From: Arabidopsis thaliana
Taxonomy: Eukaryota; Streptophyta; Magnoliopsida; Brassicales; Brassicaceae
Direction: 5' to 3'
DNA length: 64,000 nt
Assembly: GCF_000001735.4 (NCBI RefSeq)
Contig: NC_003075.7
Location: forward strand, 7,317,001 to 7,381,000
Part shown: piece after piece, positions 11,164-21,865 of the stretch
How positions within the stretch are numbered: the stretch's first letter is position 1
Layout: each line of letters opens with the position of its first letter
Notes under the pieces: generated by a model
Databases searched by the model: none
Told to the model about the DNA's origin: nothing
What the model saw: the letters and a program-made list of their open reading frames with translations, nothing else
Program-made: the position numbers and the translations under genes

Positions 11164-12104
11164 TTAATAAAACATCGCAGCAATCGTGATCACGACGATT
11201 CCGACCAAGCCTGTTCCCGCGAGTTTGCTTGCGGCATCCTTGTCAGATTTGGGTGCTCCTAGAAATGACGAATCAAGTATTTTTAGTAAAACTTGTGTCA
11301 AATTGAGAAATCTTTTTACAATCTCAACCTTCGATTTTAATTTTTTAAAAATGCTTAACATTTTCCTCATACTTTACGATAAATTTTATCAAACTTAACA
11401 AAACATATTAGAATTGTTCCTTACCTGGAACAGGTGCTGCCGTCTTCGGCAAAGGAGCCTGGGCTACAAAATACAAAAGGACAACAAAAATCACATTATC
11501 AAATATGAACTGACCTGGTTACAAAATATATCTACAATGTGTATGTTTCTTTGCTAAATAAAACTAGCAGCAACAATAATGTGGTGGCAAAGCTGCAAAT
11601 AAATGATGTATTCTTTTTATCTATGATATAAACATATATATGAGACTTGTTTTAAAAGAGATAAATGGCATTTAAGGCGACAACAACAACAATATTTGGC
11701 TATCTAATGTTTTAATGCATGTATTCTACAAAAGTTATAACCAAAATGTTACCGGCAGTTTCGGAACACAAGTTGGGATCAGTGGTGAGTCCACAAGTTT
11801 TGGAGAAAAGAGCATTGAAGTCGGTGACATTGAAAGGGATCAACAACATTGGACTTTTGATGAAACCGCAAAGACAAGATAGCTGAGTTGTCAACGCCGT
11901 CTCTACGGCTGTGCAGCATTCCTGCGACGGAGGTCCTCGCTGAGTAATTGCCGGAAGACAAACAGCCAAACCAGCCGCACAGTTCATAGCTTCGTTGACT
12001 GAAGGACTAGGAGCCAGCGGAATATGAGGTCCCTGTCCTGAAACAGTCGTAGCTGCCACTAGCAATGTGGCTAGGAGTAAGATCAAGGTGGTGGTTTGAG
12101 CCAT
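11164..12104 (-). CDS. GPI-anchored non-specific lipid-transfer protein (LTPG type)
   Basis: Three exons, 11753-12104, 11425-11463 (39 bases) and 11164-11258, with GT-AG junctions all in phase 1, give 161 aa. Seen: a signal peptide (about 1-23, MAQTTTLILLLATLLVAATT), then the eight-cysteine core of the 2S albumin/LTP fold (C...C...CC...CLC...C...C, about 42-117), a short proline/alanine linker (QAPLPKTAAPVPG), and a small-residue cleavage region followed by a hydrophobic tail (LVGIVVITIAAMFY). That architecture predicts a lipid-binding protein tethered to the outer plasma membrane by a GPI anchor. The family contributes to cuticular and other surface lipid deposition. The ligand cannot be read. 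A TATA-like tgtatatac lies near 12160. Confidence 0.9.
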
Positions 12105-13054
12105 TATTAATCGTGGGAGAATCGTTTTCTTTTGTTTTTGATGCTTCCTTAATTAGTATGTATATACACAATCAACCGTGAAAGTTATTGACTTAGTGAT
12201 AGGGTTATGTCAGCTTGTGGTATATGTATACTTCTAATTGGCATAGTTTATTCGTGGACTTTTGTAACACAAAGACATATTCTGTTCCAAATTTGAAACA
12301 GATATTTATATCTGGCATAATAATATAAGTACATCCAGTGAACTAATTACTAATTCACGGACATTTTATTAGGAAAGGACCCGGCAAAGAAAATGATTGA
12401 CAATATGAATTGCCCTGGAAAATAATAATAAAAATATAGAAAGAACCATGATGCACGTCAGAATTCGAAATTAGAATTAGCTAATGTAATCAACTATTAT
12501 TTTTTTTCTTAATATAAAACCTATGTTCAAAGTGGTTCATACGGTCACTATGAATCTATGATAGTTTACTTCGCCGGCATTGAAAATGCTGAATAGTAGT
12601 GAAAAGTTATTTTTAAAACATAGTTGGTGCGATGAAGAACAAATTGACAAAGAAATGGTAATATCTATCTATAATAATCTGCCAATGCTAGAATATGTGG
12701 AGCCGCAAAATGGTGGAAACCGCCAGAAAAGTTTGTAAGAGTTTTTACATTTGTGTTATTGCTGACTAAGCTTCTTAGTTTTTTTTTATTTAGTGACAAA
12801 CCATTAAATTTTATTATATGACAAAAACGCATGCTATGGTTTCGAGTTTACGGGATTACGGGCTTCGACCCAGAATCTCCTGGTATTCAAAAAAAAAAAA
12901 AAAAAAGACAAATGATATGCTAAGAAAAAATAAGAAAAGTAAAGAGAGATGTTTTTTTTTTGGTGAGAAAATAAAAAGAAATGTTAAGATAACATTAAAA
13001 AGGTTATTTTAATAGTATACTATTTTATTTTATTTTGAACAACAACTCTTCTAT
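12105..13054. other. Intergenic upstream of the LTPG gene
   Basis: Promoter side of the LTPG gene, then AT-rich spacer with a poly-A tract near 12890. No gene supported. Confidence 0.5.
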
Positions 13055-13180
13055 TAGAATTAGGTTTCCATACAAGAGGCCAAAAGAGCAGTTTTTGCTA
13101 ATGCATTGGCTTGCTGATTGTTTTCTCTAGGAGTAAAATTGAAAGAACAACAGATGAAATTAGATGATAAAACTTGGTTT
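13055..13180 (-). mobile_element. LINE-type RNase H fragment (relic)
   Basis: The minus strand reads CSFNFTPRENNQQANALAKTA followed by LLASC and a stop. This matches the C-terminal RNase H signature of plant LINE polyproteins and related RVT_3 proteins (F.PR..N..ADALAK.A). Only about 40 codons remain, and no reverse transcriptase part was seen nearby. Confidence 0.6.
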
Positions 13181-13567
13181 AGCCGTTTAAAAGTATAATA
13201 TTACAATACACATTTAATAGGTTAAATTCTTTGGTTTAGCCGTTTAGGGAGGGATTACGGGGATTGGGGTGGTCGGATTGGATTGGGAATTTTGGAAGGG
13301 TTTGATATTTTTCTAAATTCCTGTTATTCAATTGATTGGAAGGGTGGTCTCTCTCAAAAGTCAAATCTTAGAATTTACTTAAATAATCATTAATTCAAAG
13401 TTACTGAAACCTATTCTTATTTAATCAGTACTTTGTAAAAAGCATATTAAATCCTGTATTAATCAAATTTAGTCAGTTTTTAAAGAAAATGTTTTTGAAG
13501 CATTTTATGACTCTTCATATTATCATATAGATATTTTAATTAAAAAGTGTACAAAAAATCATACATA

Positions 13568-14054
13568 GAGGGTCCGATTGGTAACCTACGAAGGAATACA
13601 AAGAATGAAGAGGAACATGACTAAAAAAGAACAAAAAAGAAAAGAAAAAATGATAAAATAGGAATGAAAAGGAATCAGTGTAGAGGAAAAATAGAACAAA
13701 TGTTACTGTAAATGATAACAAAAAATAGAATAAATAGTAACAAAAATTAAAAATAAAGAAATTATTTTCTAAATTAAATAGTCACGTTATCACCTATGTT
13801 TTTTTCTTCTAACTTTCCATAAATTAATTTTTAATTAATAAATATTTAATTTGTTTTCCTGTTTGTTCTTCATCAAATTTGGGAAGGAACAGTTTTCTTG
13901 TACGATTCCTCAAAAAATAAGGAATGATTAGGAATAGTGTAGGGTCCACATGTTACAATTTGGGAAAAAAATTCCTGCTGAATGGTGAAAAAGAAGAGGA
14001 ACATGTTATTCCTACCCATTCATTTTCTAAAAAGTGGTCACCAATGGGACTCAC
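13568..14054. mobile_element. Degenerate MITE or foldback element
   Basis: The left end GGTCCGATTGGTAACC and the complement of the right end, AGTCCCATTGGTGACC, match at most positions. Subterminal ggaatg/cattcc-type motifs and a gaagaggaacatg motif occur toward both ends, so the 487-base interval can fold back on itself. There is no coding capacity and no convincing target-site duplication. The superfamily is not resolved. Confidence 0.5.
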
Positions 14055-14399
14055 AGTTTTTTTTTTTTTTTTTTTTGGCAAAGCATACATACAGTCTAAG
14101 ACATTAATAAAATTTGCCAGTTGGGAGAGATTCTAATCAAATTAATAAAACAAAAACGCTGGGACCTTTTATCAATATGTCTGTAGTCTTTTATTTTCTT
14201 AGTAAATTATTTTCATTGTTACATGATTACATAAATCAGTGGTTATGTAAATATCAGATTCTACTCTTTTTCTTTGTCAATATAAATATCCACCACGTCA
14301 GCAAACAATTAGGGTTTTTGAAGTAATACAAATAGGTTTCGAGTGGGGACTTACCCAATCTTCTTCAGGCAAATTTGTTTTCGTCGCAAACTTTCCTTT

Positions 14400-14490
14400 A
14401 TGGCGGCTCGTTCGAGGATTCTTCAATTTCATCGCTTCTCGCTTCGTCGTCGTCTATCACTATGCCCGGCCAAAAAGGGAGGTTTAGCTC
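14400..14490 (+). other. Overlapping upstream ORF or alternative first exon
   Basis: The ATG at 14400 opens a frame of 30 residues (MAARSRILQFHRFSLRRRLS...) with six Arg, two Lys and no acidic residue, like a mitochondrial presequence. Spliced to 14758 it stops after a few codons and acts as an upstream ORF overlapping the 14462 start. Spliced instead to an alternative acceptor (AG at 14767-14768) it joins the F-box frame and gives 398 aa. Which form is used cannot be told from sequence. Confidence 0.4.
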
Positions 14491-15874
14491 GTGAGTTTCC
14501 GTAAATTTTAATAGATTTAGCATCGAATATCCGAATTATTCATGTTTTTTCTGTTGTCTAGGTTTTATCTCTTGAAGCGTTTTTTTGGTTGTAAATTAAC
14601 AATTTCAAGAGACTTAATAATATTTAGTGATTTTTCTTTTTTTTTGTGTGTGGAAATGATCAGATCTAATAGGATCTTGAAGTGTTCTAGGGTTCTTATT
14701 GAGTTATGTAATAATCAAAGATTATATCTAGTTTGTTAATTCAAAACTCTTTTACAGGTCAAACGTAGATGTCAAAGGATTCAGTTTCCTTGAGAGCAAG
14801 AATCAGAGCAAAAAAGAAGCGAAGCCAAGTTTTGCTGACCTGACATTATGCCTCTTGGAAGTAATAATATCTCAACTTGACTTAAAAGATAACATTCGCG
14901 CATCTGCTGTCTGTAAAACATGGCGTGAAGCTGGTCTTTATGTCCGGAAAGTAGACAAGCCTCCTTGGCTTATGTACTTACCAAAACGTGGCAATTTGTT
15001 CGAACTCTATGATCCATTGCATCAGAAGATGTACACATTGAATCTACCTGAGCTTGCCAAATCTACGGTTTGTTACTCAAGAGATGGATGGTTACTAATG
15101 CGTAAAACCATTTCAAGAGAAATGTTCTTCTTCAACCCGTTTACTCGTGAGCTCATAAACGTACCAAAATGTACTTTATCATATGATGCGATCGCTTTCT
15201 CTTGTGCACCTACATCAGGTACTTGCGTGTTGCTAGCATTTAAGCATGTTTCGTATCGTATCACCACTACGAGCACTTGCCATCCCAAAGCAACCGAGTG
15301 GGTTACTGAGGATCTACAATTCCATCGTCGCTTCCGCAGTGAAACACTTAACCACAGCAATGTTGTCTATGCCAAACGTCGCTTCTATTGCCTTGACGGT
15401 CAAGGAAGCTTATATTACTTTGATCCGTCTTCTCGAAGATGGGATTTTAGTTACACCTATTTACTGCCATGTCCTTATATCTCGGATAGATTTAGTTACC
15501 AGTATGAGCGGAAGAAGAAGAGAATTTTCTTGGCTGTGCGGAAAGGAGTGTTCTTTAAGATATTTACATGTGATGGTGAGAAGCCGATAGTGCATAAGTT
15601 AGAAGATATCAATTGGGAGGAGATCAATAGTACTACGATTGATGGATTGACAATCTTTACGGGTCTTTATTCCTCTGAGGTGAGACTTAATCTACCATGG
15701 ATGAGGAATAGTGTTTACTTTCCTAGACTTCGTTTTAATGTCAAGCGTTGTGTATCATATTCGCTTGATGAAGAGAGGTATTATCCGCGGAAGCAGTGGC
15801 AAGAACAGGAGGATTTATGTCCTATTGAGAATCTTTGGATTAGGCCACCGAAGAAAGCTGTAGATTTCATGTGA
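14462..15874 (+). CDS. F-box protein with DUF295-type C-terminal domain
   Basis: Exons 14462-14490 and 14758-15874 (GCTC|GTGAG ... TACAG|GTC) give 381 aa. The F-box lies near 40-80 (FADLTLCLLEVIISQLDLKD, then IRASAVCKTW). The remainder is a DUF295-type domain with the characteristic CYSRDGWLLM and FFFNPFTRELINVP motifs. F-box proteins are substrate receptors of SCF ubiquitin ligases, binding SKP1/ASK through the F-box; the target is unknown. The large exon has no ATG ahead of the F-box, so an upstream exon is needed; the ATG at 14462 is the one that joins in frame through the strongest acceptor. An earlier ATG at 14400 is in another frame (see the next entry). A frameshifted tandem paralogue follows at 17352. 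Confidence 0.75.
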
Positions 15875-16880
15875 AGATAAAAGTAATGGCCAAGCTTGGT
15901 TATGGTGGAAGAGTAAGATCATCTCAATTATCTTAGGACTCAACTCTTGGTTATGGTTGAAGCTTTTTATTTGTTTAACTGCTTTGTATTCTCAGATTCT
16001 GTTTCTTTCTACTCTTTGGATTTTTTTTTTTTTTTATAAATATCTTTGGATCAGAATAAAGTTTTCATTTTTTTTTCTTGAACTCTGTTGGAACATAACA
16101 AAACTTCTGTATTTAATTATGGAACACGTTTCATAAACGTATGTATAATCTGAGAGCCGAGATGATAAATTGGCTAATACGCAGGTTATGATAATGTATC
16201 AAATTGAGCCAAATTACCCATTTTTAAAAATCAAGATAGAAACGGTAGGGGCTATATACGTACAATATGCTAAACTTTATTTTTTGTATTCTGTCTTTAT
16301 CAAATGTTTCCGTGATGGGTTTGGGTGTTTTGGTGGTTTTCAAATGAGCAAAGGAAGGAGCTTGAACTTTGTTGCTTTCACATAAAATAGAGTTAGACGT
16401 AGTGAGAAGGAATGGGCGAAGGCATGGGCAATGTTGATACACAAATCAAACAAGTACGAGTGGAATGTTTAGGGAAGGTGAAGAATCAATCACGAGATCA
16501 CGAGCTTCAACTAAAGTCGACTCACTACGAGCTGGACGGCTGGAGAACGGGCTGAATGCCTTGGCAACGAACTGATTACTTGGTGACGAGCTGGCGACCT
16601 AGTGACGAGCTGATGACTTGAACAAAGAAGCCAAAGACCAACATACGATTCAAGGGCTTGGACAACCCCAAGTCCCCAAGTCACTTTCGTCAGAAAATCC
16701 TCGTTCATCACCGGAATAAATTTAGTTTTGTAAATTACAAATCGATAAGAAACCTAGCAACAACAACGATCCTCCGATGAGACATTATCCGAATTTGGTT
16801 CTCGAGTACACAAAATGAAAGAGACGGATTATTAAAAAAAAAACAAAAAAAAGAGAAAGACAAAAAAAATTAAAAACATA
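15875..16880. other. Intergenic between the two F-box genes
   Basis: It holds the 3' UTR of the first F-box gene and then spacer. A GC-richer patch at 16535-16620 repeats short gacgagctg/aacgaactg units. No gene supported. Confidence 0.5.
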
Positions 16881-16911
16881 AAATTAGATCTACTGATTGT
16901 TATTGAATTGG

Positions 16912-16950
16912 GCTTACCCGGCCCATAGAAATATTTATAAGCCCGTTTGA
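16912..16950 (+). promoter_or_regulatory. Site II cluster upstream of the F-box pseudogene
   Basis: Three motifs (TTGGGCTTACC, GGCCCATAG and AAGCCCG) sit close together, about 400 bases before the remnant start codon and ahead of a CT-rich stretch that looks like a 5' UTR. The promoter seems better preserved than the coding region. Confidence 0.45.
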
Positions 16951-17351
16951 ATAACTGACGTCGTATGATCCAAAAAAAACGAAACAATCGCTTCCTTCTT
17001 CCTCACCTTCAAGCGCCGACTTCAATCTTTTCTCTTCTTCTTTGTTTTTTTGCTCTTGGTTGATCTCTGTATCGGGTACGTTTCTTATCTCGATTTCAGT
17101 CTTCATTTGTTTGTTTTTTCTTTTCTTATGTAGCTATGAGAACCAGAACCAGAACGATGCAATAGATACTAAAAAGCCTTTAGAAATTTTTAACCATTTT
17201 TCTCCATTTCACCTGTTGTTGGGTTCTAGATTAAATCAAACTAGAGTATAGTTTCTAATTTCTATAGGCATGGTTTTAGATTTTTTGTTTTTTTTTTGGT
17301 TTGATCACTTTGAGAATAATTTAAAGTTGATTGTTTTGTAGATTTCAAGAT

Positions 17352-18431
17352 ATGTGTAAGAAGATCATGAACCCGAGTTTTGCTGACCTACCATCAAGCC
17401 TCATAGAGGTTATAATGTCACATCTTGCCTTAAAAAATAACATACGAGCATCAGCCGCTTGTAAGTCATGGTATGAAGTTGGTGTCTCTGTTCGTGTAGT
17501 CGAAAAGCATCCTTGGCTTATTTGTTTTCCTAAACGTGGCAACTTGTTCGAGTTCCGCGACCCTTTACACTGGAAGTTGTACACTTTGGGTCTCCCAGAG
17601 TTAGCTGAATCAACTGTTTGTTACTCAAGATTTGGTTGGTTACTTATGCGTAAAGCTACATCAAAAGACGTGTTCTTTTTCAATCCGTTTTCTAGGGATA
17701 TCATAAGTTTGCCAAAGTGTGAGCTTGCTTTTGAGCATATTACATTCTATTGTCCTCACATCAGATGATTGTGTGTTACTAGCGATAAAGTTTGTTCTGG
17801 CTGATAATCTCGTCACTGTCAGTACTTGCAATCCTGGAGCAACTGACTGGGTCACTGATGACTTCCCTACTTTTATAAGACCGTTTTAAATCCAAACCAA
17901 CCTTGTATATCGCAGAGATAAATTCTATTGCTTTAATGCTGAAGGAATTTTTGTATAACTTTGATCCATCTTACCGCACATGAAATTACATTTGATAAAC
18001 TCATATGATCATATGCCCGTATGTCCATGAGAAGCAATATGTGTGGCGTGAGAACGTAGTTGTCTTGGTAGAGAAGAAAGGAGAGCTTTTTGTTATGTTT
18101 ACATGTAGTAACGAGAAGCCAATAGTGTATAAACTATTCTCTTTGGAGTGGAAGGAGATGAGTAGGACAACACTTGATGGCTTGACATTCTTTGTCAGTT
18201 TTCATAACTCTGAGTTGAGGAATAATCTACCATGGATGAGGAACAATGTCTATTTCTCAAGGTTTGGTTTCAATCGCCAAACATTGTGTTTCCTACTCGT
18301 TTGATGAAAGTAGGTACAATCTACACAAGAAATTGGAGAAATGGGTAGAACTATGTCCTCCTCAAAGCCTATGGATCGATATGCCGAAGAACGTGTTAGA
18401 TTTTTTGATGAAAGATTTTCATAACAATTGA
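17352..18431 (+). pseudogene. F-box/DUF295 gene, frameshifted tandem copy
   Basis: The start MCKKIMNPSFADLPSSLIEV and about 139 residues (F-box, then CYSRFGWLLM and FFFNPFSRDIISLP) are collinear with the neighbour at 14462. The frame then breaks at about 17760. The homologous sequence continues in other frames (CVLLAIKF, STCNPGATDWVTDDF, a stop near 17888, then FTCSNEKPIVYKL at 18090, NLPWMRNNVYFS, and after another shift CVSYSFDE up to 18431). At least three frame changes plus stops rule out one full-length product. A truncated F-box-only protein of about 140 aa could still be made. The upstream AG at 17338-17340 suggests a 5' UTR intron. The locus is annotated as a gene in Arabidopsis as I recall it; the sequence favours a pseudogene. 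Confidence 0.8.
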
Positions 18432-19463
18432 GATGGTTTATTTATTGGGTTAAAATAGATAGAAGTCATGTTTACTTGGGAACTTGGGAGTCATCACTAT
18501 TGTGTTTTCGTAAAAGTCTTCTTCTTCTAATGACATTGGACTGTTTCTGATTCTCCCTACATTGCAGGGCATAGACTTTTTTCAGCTTTGCTGGTTAACA
18601 CTTCTTTAGTTTACATAGGTCATCATATTAGTTTCCCTAAGTAATCAAGGTCATACTACGGCCAATAGGTTATATCCATGTATGATCTCTTAAGTCACCA
18701 ACGTTTTCAACTGAATACATGTCACCTGAGGCGAAAAATCTTTTGTTACTTCTACAAGAGAACCTATCTATATCTTATTGTCGTTACAAAATAGTGTTCA
18801 ATCTCAGCAACAAGACGCATGTGTAGTTACTCAAGATTGATGTAATTGTGGCTCCACTTAGAATCTCATATTGAACTCTCTGGTTTGTGCTCTACTGTAT
18901 GGGTCTAATTTTTTGAAAGCCCCAATTTTCATTGCCTAACCTGCATATTTGGTGGAAAATAATTATATATAAAACTGGACAAGTTTGACATAAATCACAT
19001 ATCAACGGAAACTATGGAAGTGTTTTGTTTATTTTTATAAGTGATGGATCTGGGAAACAGTATCAGATTTTTTCTCTGAAATACTAAAAGCTGATATTAA
19101 AAATAAATAAAAAATAGTATATGAAAAGATGGTAAAACATGCAAAAGCTAATCAAAGGACCAAAAAGAAGACATGTGACCACCATATCCCCCTTTTACAT
19201 ATTTCTATGGTAGAAAGATAAATACTAATCTATGCTATATAATAATACATATATATCCTCTCAAACTTGAACAAGCATATATGGAAGATTATAAACAGTG
19301 GTTTCTACTAGGGAATTATTGTTGTATACTTGTATCAGAATTCCAAAGTGTATTGTTTTCTAATCACTAAATGGAAAACCATTTGGAGTTTATTTTTTAA
19401 TACAGATTGTCTTTTTGTAAACAATATCTATAACAAAAAAAAATACAATAAATGTAGCTCTCC
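18432..19463. other. Intergenic upstream of the PMEI gene
   Basis: No supported gene. The right part is the promoter of the pectin methylesterase inhibitor gene. Confidence 0.5.
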
Positions 19464-19470
19464 TATAAAT
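19464..19470 (+). promoter_or_regulatory. TATA box of the PMEI gene
   Basis: TATAAAT lies 83 bases upstream of the chosen ATG, with an A/C-rich leader between. Confidence 0.55.
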
Positions 19471-19552
19471 AACACCTCACTCGTGTATACACACATATGC
19501 CTTTTAATTGAAACGCACCACAAATAGAACAAAGAACCCCACACACACACCA

Positions 19553-20173
19553 ATGGAACCAAAGCTAACCCATCTTTGTTATTGCCTTCTACTTTTTCTT
19601 CCACTACTCTGCCAATCCACCATAGCCAAACCTTCATCATCACCAAACCCTAGCAGCAGCATCAACTTCATTGTCTCATCATGCCGCGTCACGCGTTACC
19701 AAACTCTCTGCGTCAAATGCCTTGCCGCTTTTGCAGACAAAATCCGCCGCAACGAAAACCAGTTAGCTCAAACCGCTTTAGCCGTTACTCTAGTCCGGGT
19801 TCAGTCCACGACAATCTATGTAGGGAAGCTGACTAAAGCTAGGAGAATCAAAAGGAGAGAGTACTTAGCCGTGAAGGATTGTGTTGAAAATCTTGGAGAC
19901 GGTTTAGAGATGTTGGCTCAGTCGATGAGGGAGTTGAAGCAAGTTGGTCGATCTGGTCGTGATCGAGACGAGTTCTTGTGGAGACTAAGTAACGTTGAGA
20001 CTTGGGTTAGTGCTGCCTTAACGGATGAGACAACGTGTCTGGATGGGTTCGATGGAAAGGTTATGGACGGTGTGGTAAAATCAGCGATTAGAAGAAGAGT
20101 GGTTCATGTGGCTCGAGTTACTAGTAATGCATTGGCTCTTGTAAACCGGTTCGCGGCTAGGCATAAGTCATAG
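19553..20173 (+). CDS. PME1: Pectin methylesterase inhibitor (invertase/PME inhibitor family)
   Basis: A single exon encodes 206 aa, the usual size for the family. A signal peptide (about 1-26, MEPKLTHLCYCLLLFLPLLC) sends it to the apoplast. The mature part is the four-helix PMEI domain with conserved cysteines (SSCRVTRYQTLCVKCL, CVENLGDGLEML, TTCLDGF). Inhibitors of this family bind pectin methylesterases 1:1 and block demethylation of homogalacturonan, altering wall stiffness; some relatives inhibit invertases. The short spacing between the first cysteines and the TTCLDGF motif favour the PMEI branch. The ATG at 19553 is preferred over the in-frame ATG at 19508 because it starts directly at the signal peptide and lies better downstream of the TATA box. 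The symbol is from memory. Confidence 0.9.
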   Translation: MEPKLTHLCYCLLLFLPLLCQSTIAKPSSSPNPSSSINFIVSSCRVTRYQTLCVKCLAAFADKIRRNENQLAQTALAVTLVRVQSTTIYVGKLTKARRIKRREYLAVKDCVENLGDGLEMLAQSMRELKQVGRSGRDRDEFLWRLSNVETWVSAALTDETTCLDGFDGKVMDGVVKSAIRRRVVHVARVTSNALALVNRFAARHKS

Positions 20174-21865
20174 AATATTCGGCTAATAAATTAAAATTCG
20201 GTCCTTAATAAGGTTTTGTCATGTATTTTCTTTTTTGTCCTAGTGGGTGATTTGTTTCTTTATGATACTTTGTATTTATGTGTAGGCTTGGGATGTTTAT
20301 GCTTTTGTCATGGTTTCGACTAGAGATAACGATGATTTTAACGGGTTTATGGAGAAAAAGAATTGGCCACAAAAATTGGATGAGCTCCTACATTTCAATA
20401 TAGTTACGGTCTCGGATATAAGCAATGGATGGCCACAATAATGTTTACCATTTTTAACCACTCTAATAACCAATGCTGTTTTCTAAAATCAGATGAGTTT
20501 CTTACTTCACACATATACACTTTTTCTAAGCATACAAATTATAACCTCTAAGTTGGACAAATCTCCTACTTTCTGCATACCCTTTAGTGTTTTTGTTCCT
20601 TTTCACGGAAACCATTAGACCAAGAGCTAGTCACTTTACTATTTGAATAATCTTATGATGACATTCTTTCCACATAAGCTCCATTTACTTTGGTAGTTTG
20701 GGAGCAGGTGTGAAAATCTTATCACTAGTCTAAAGTTAAACACTAAGTGCTCTTTTGATTTAATTTAAATAAACCTTCGGATTGTTAGCTTTTGGGAAAG
20801 ACAAGTCCAAGAAGTAACGGTGAAGAGTGATCATGGAAGCAAATTAGGTACAATTATGGAAATACAAATATTTTTAGGCTGTTTGCCACATGAACAAAAC
20901 ATGCAAGTATATATGAATTATATCCTCTTAAATTACTATTTAACATCTATTAACCCTTTTGCATGGAATGTTTATGAAAAATCTATGCAAATTCTATTGC
21001 AAGAAAAAAAAAAAGTACTCTGTAATTTGGTTAACCATCGGTACACCTCCCCTTACGAATTTGTGATTTGTGTAGTGAACCGATTAACCGAATAGTATTT
21101 ATTAGGAACATGTCATAATTTTGAAAATAATCGTTAATTAACAAAATAAAAAGTTATGGGAAATAGTTTTATGTTCTAAATCAAAATTCAGAAATTATTA
21201 CTTATGTTTTTTCAGTTAGCAAAGGAAAATTACATATCTTAGATTCTGAAACTTAAATTCTAAAATTAAAACTCCTAAACTTTCATAGATTTTAAAATCT
21301 TAAGATCTTTTTGTTTTTGTTTTTTGGGCAAACAAAATCTTAAGATCTAAATCTTAAAATACTTTCCACAAACCGTTCCACTAGAGAAAAATCTATATAT
21401 ATATTTTTTTAAACTATATTTTGTATTAAAGAAAAGTGGAAGAGAAAATTCAACACAATCTGATTATTGCACAATTTCTTAGTCACCATAACGTGTGCAA
21501 TGCACGTGAGGCCCGTCTAAAAAGACTTTTATTCCTCTGTAAAAGAGACATGTAGAAAACAAAAAAGATTTTACAGCTTTTGACTTTTAAATTATAATTT
21601 TCGACCAAAAAAGAATTATAGTTTTTTTTAAAATTTTTTGACAGCAATTATAAATTTCGTTTGAAGATTCTTTTGAGAAAATTCGAAGAAGTAGCATATA
21701 AAACTAGGAGAACACAGACTTGATTCATTCTACAACAACTCCTCAAACATGACCCAAACCAAATCAGAGTTTCATCAGTTTAACAAAAGCCCAAAAGAAC
21801 GCAGTGAAAATTTGGAAACATCTTCGGTTTGATTCAATATACCACTCCGGTTTAGCATAACCAAT
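20174..21865. other. Intergenic between the PMEI gene and HOP3 (convergent)
   Basis: The 3' flanks of two converging genes. No supported gene. A small hairpin GTGCAATGCAC near 21496, followed by a CTAA about 12 bases on, resembles a Helitron end but lacks the following T. Confidence 0.5.

Noticed and set aside
16511..16711. Protein or satellite at the gacgagctg-rich patch
   Set aside because: Only loose repetition of a 9-base unit. Neither a stable period nor a credible reading frame.
21478..21520. Helitron 3' end
   Set aside because: A GTGCAATGCAC hairpin and CTAA are present, but the next base is A rather than T and no partner end was found.
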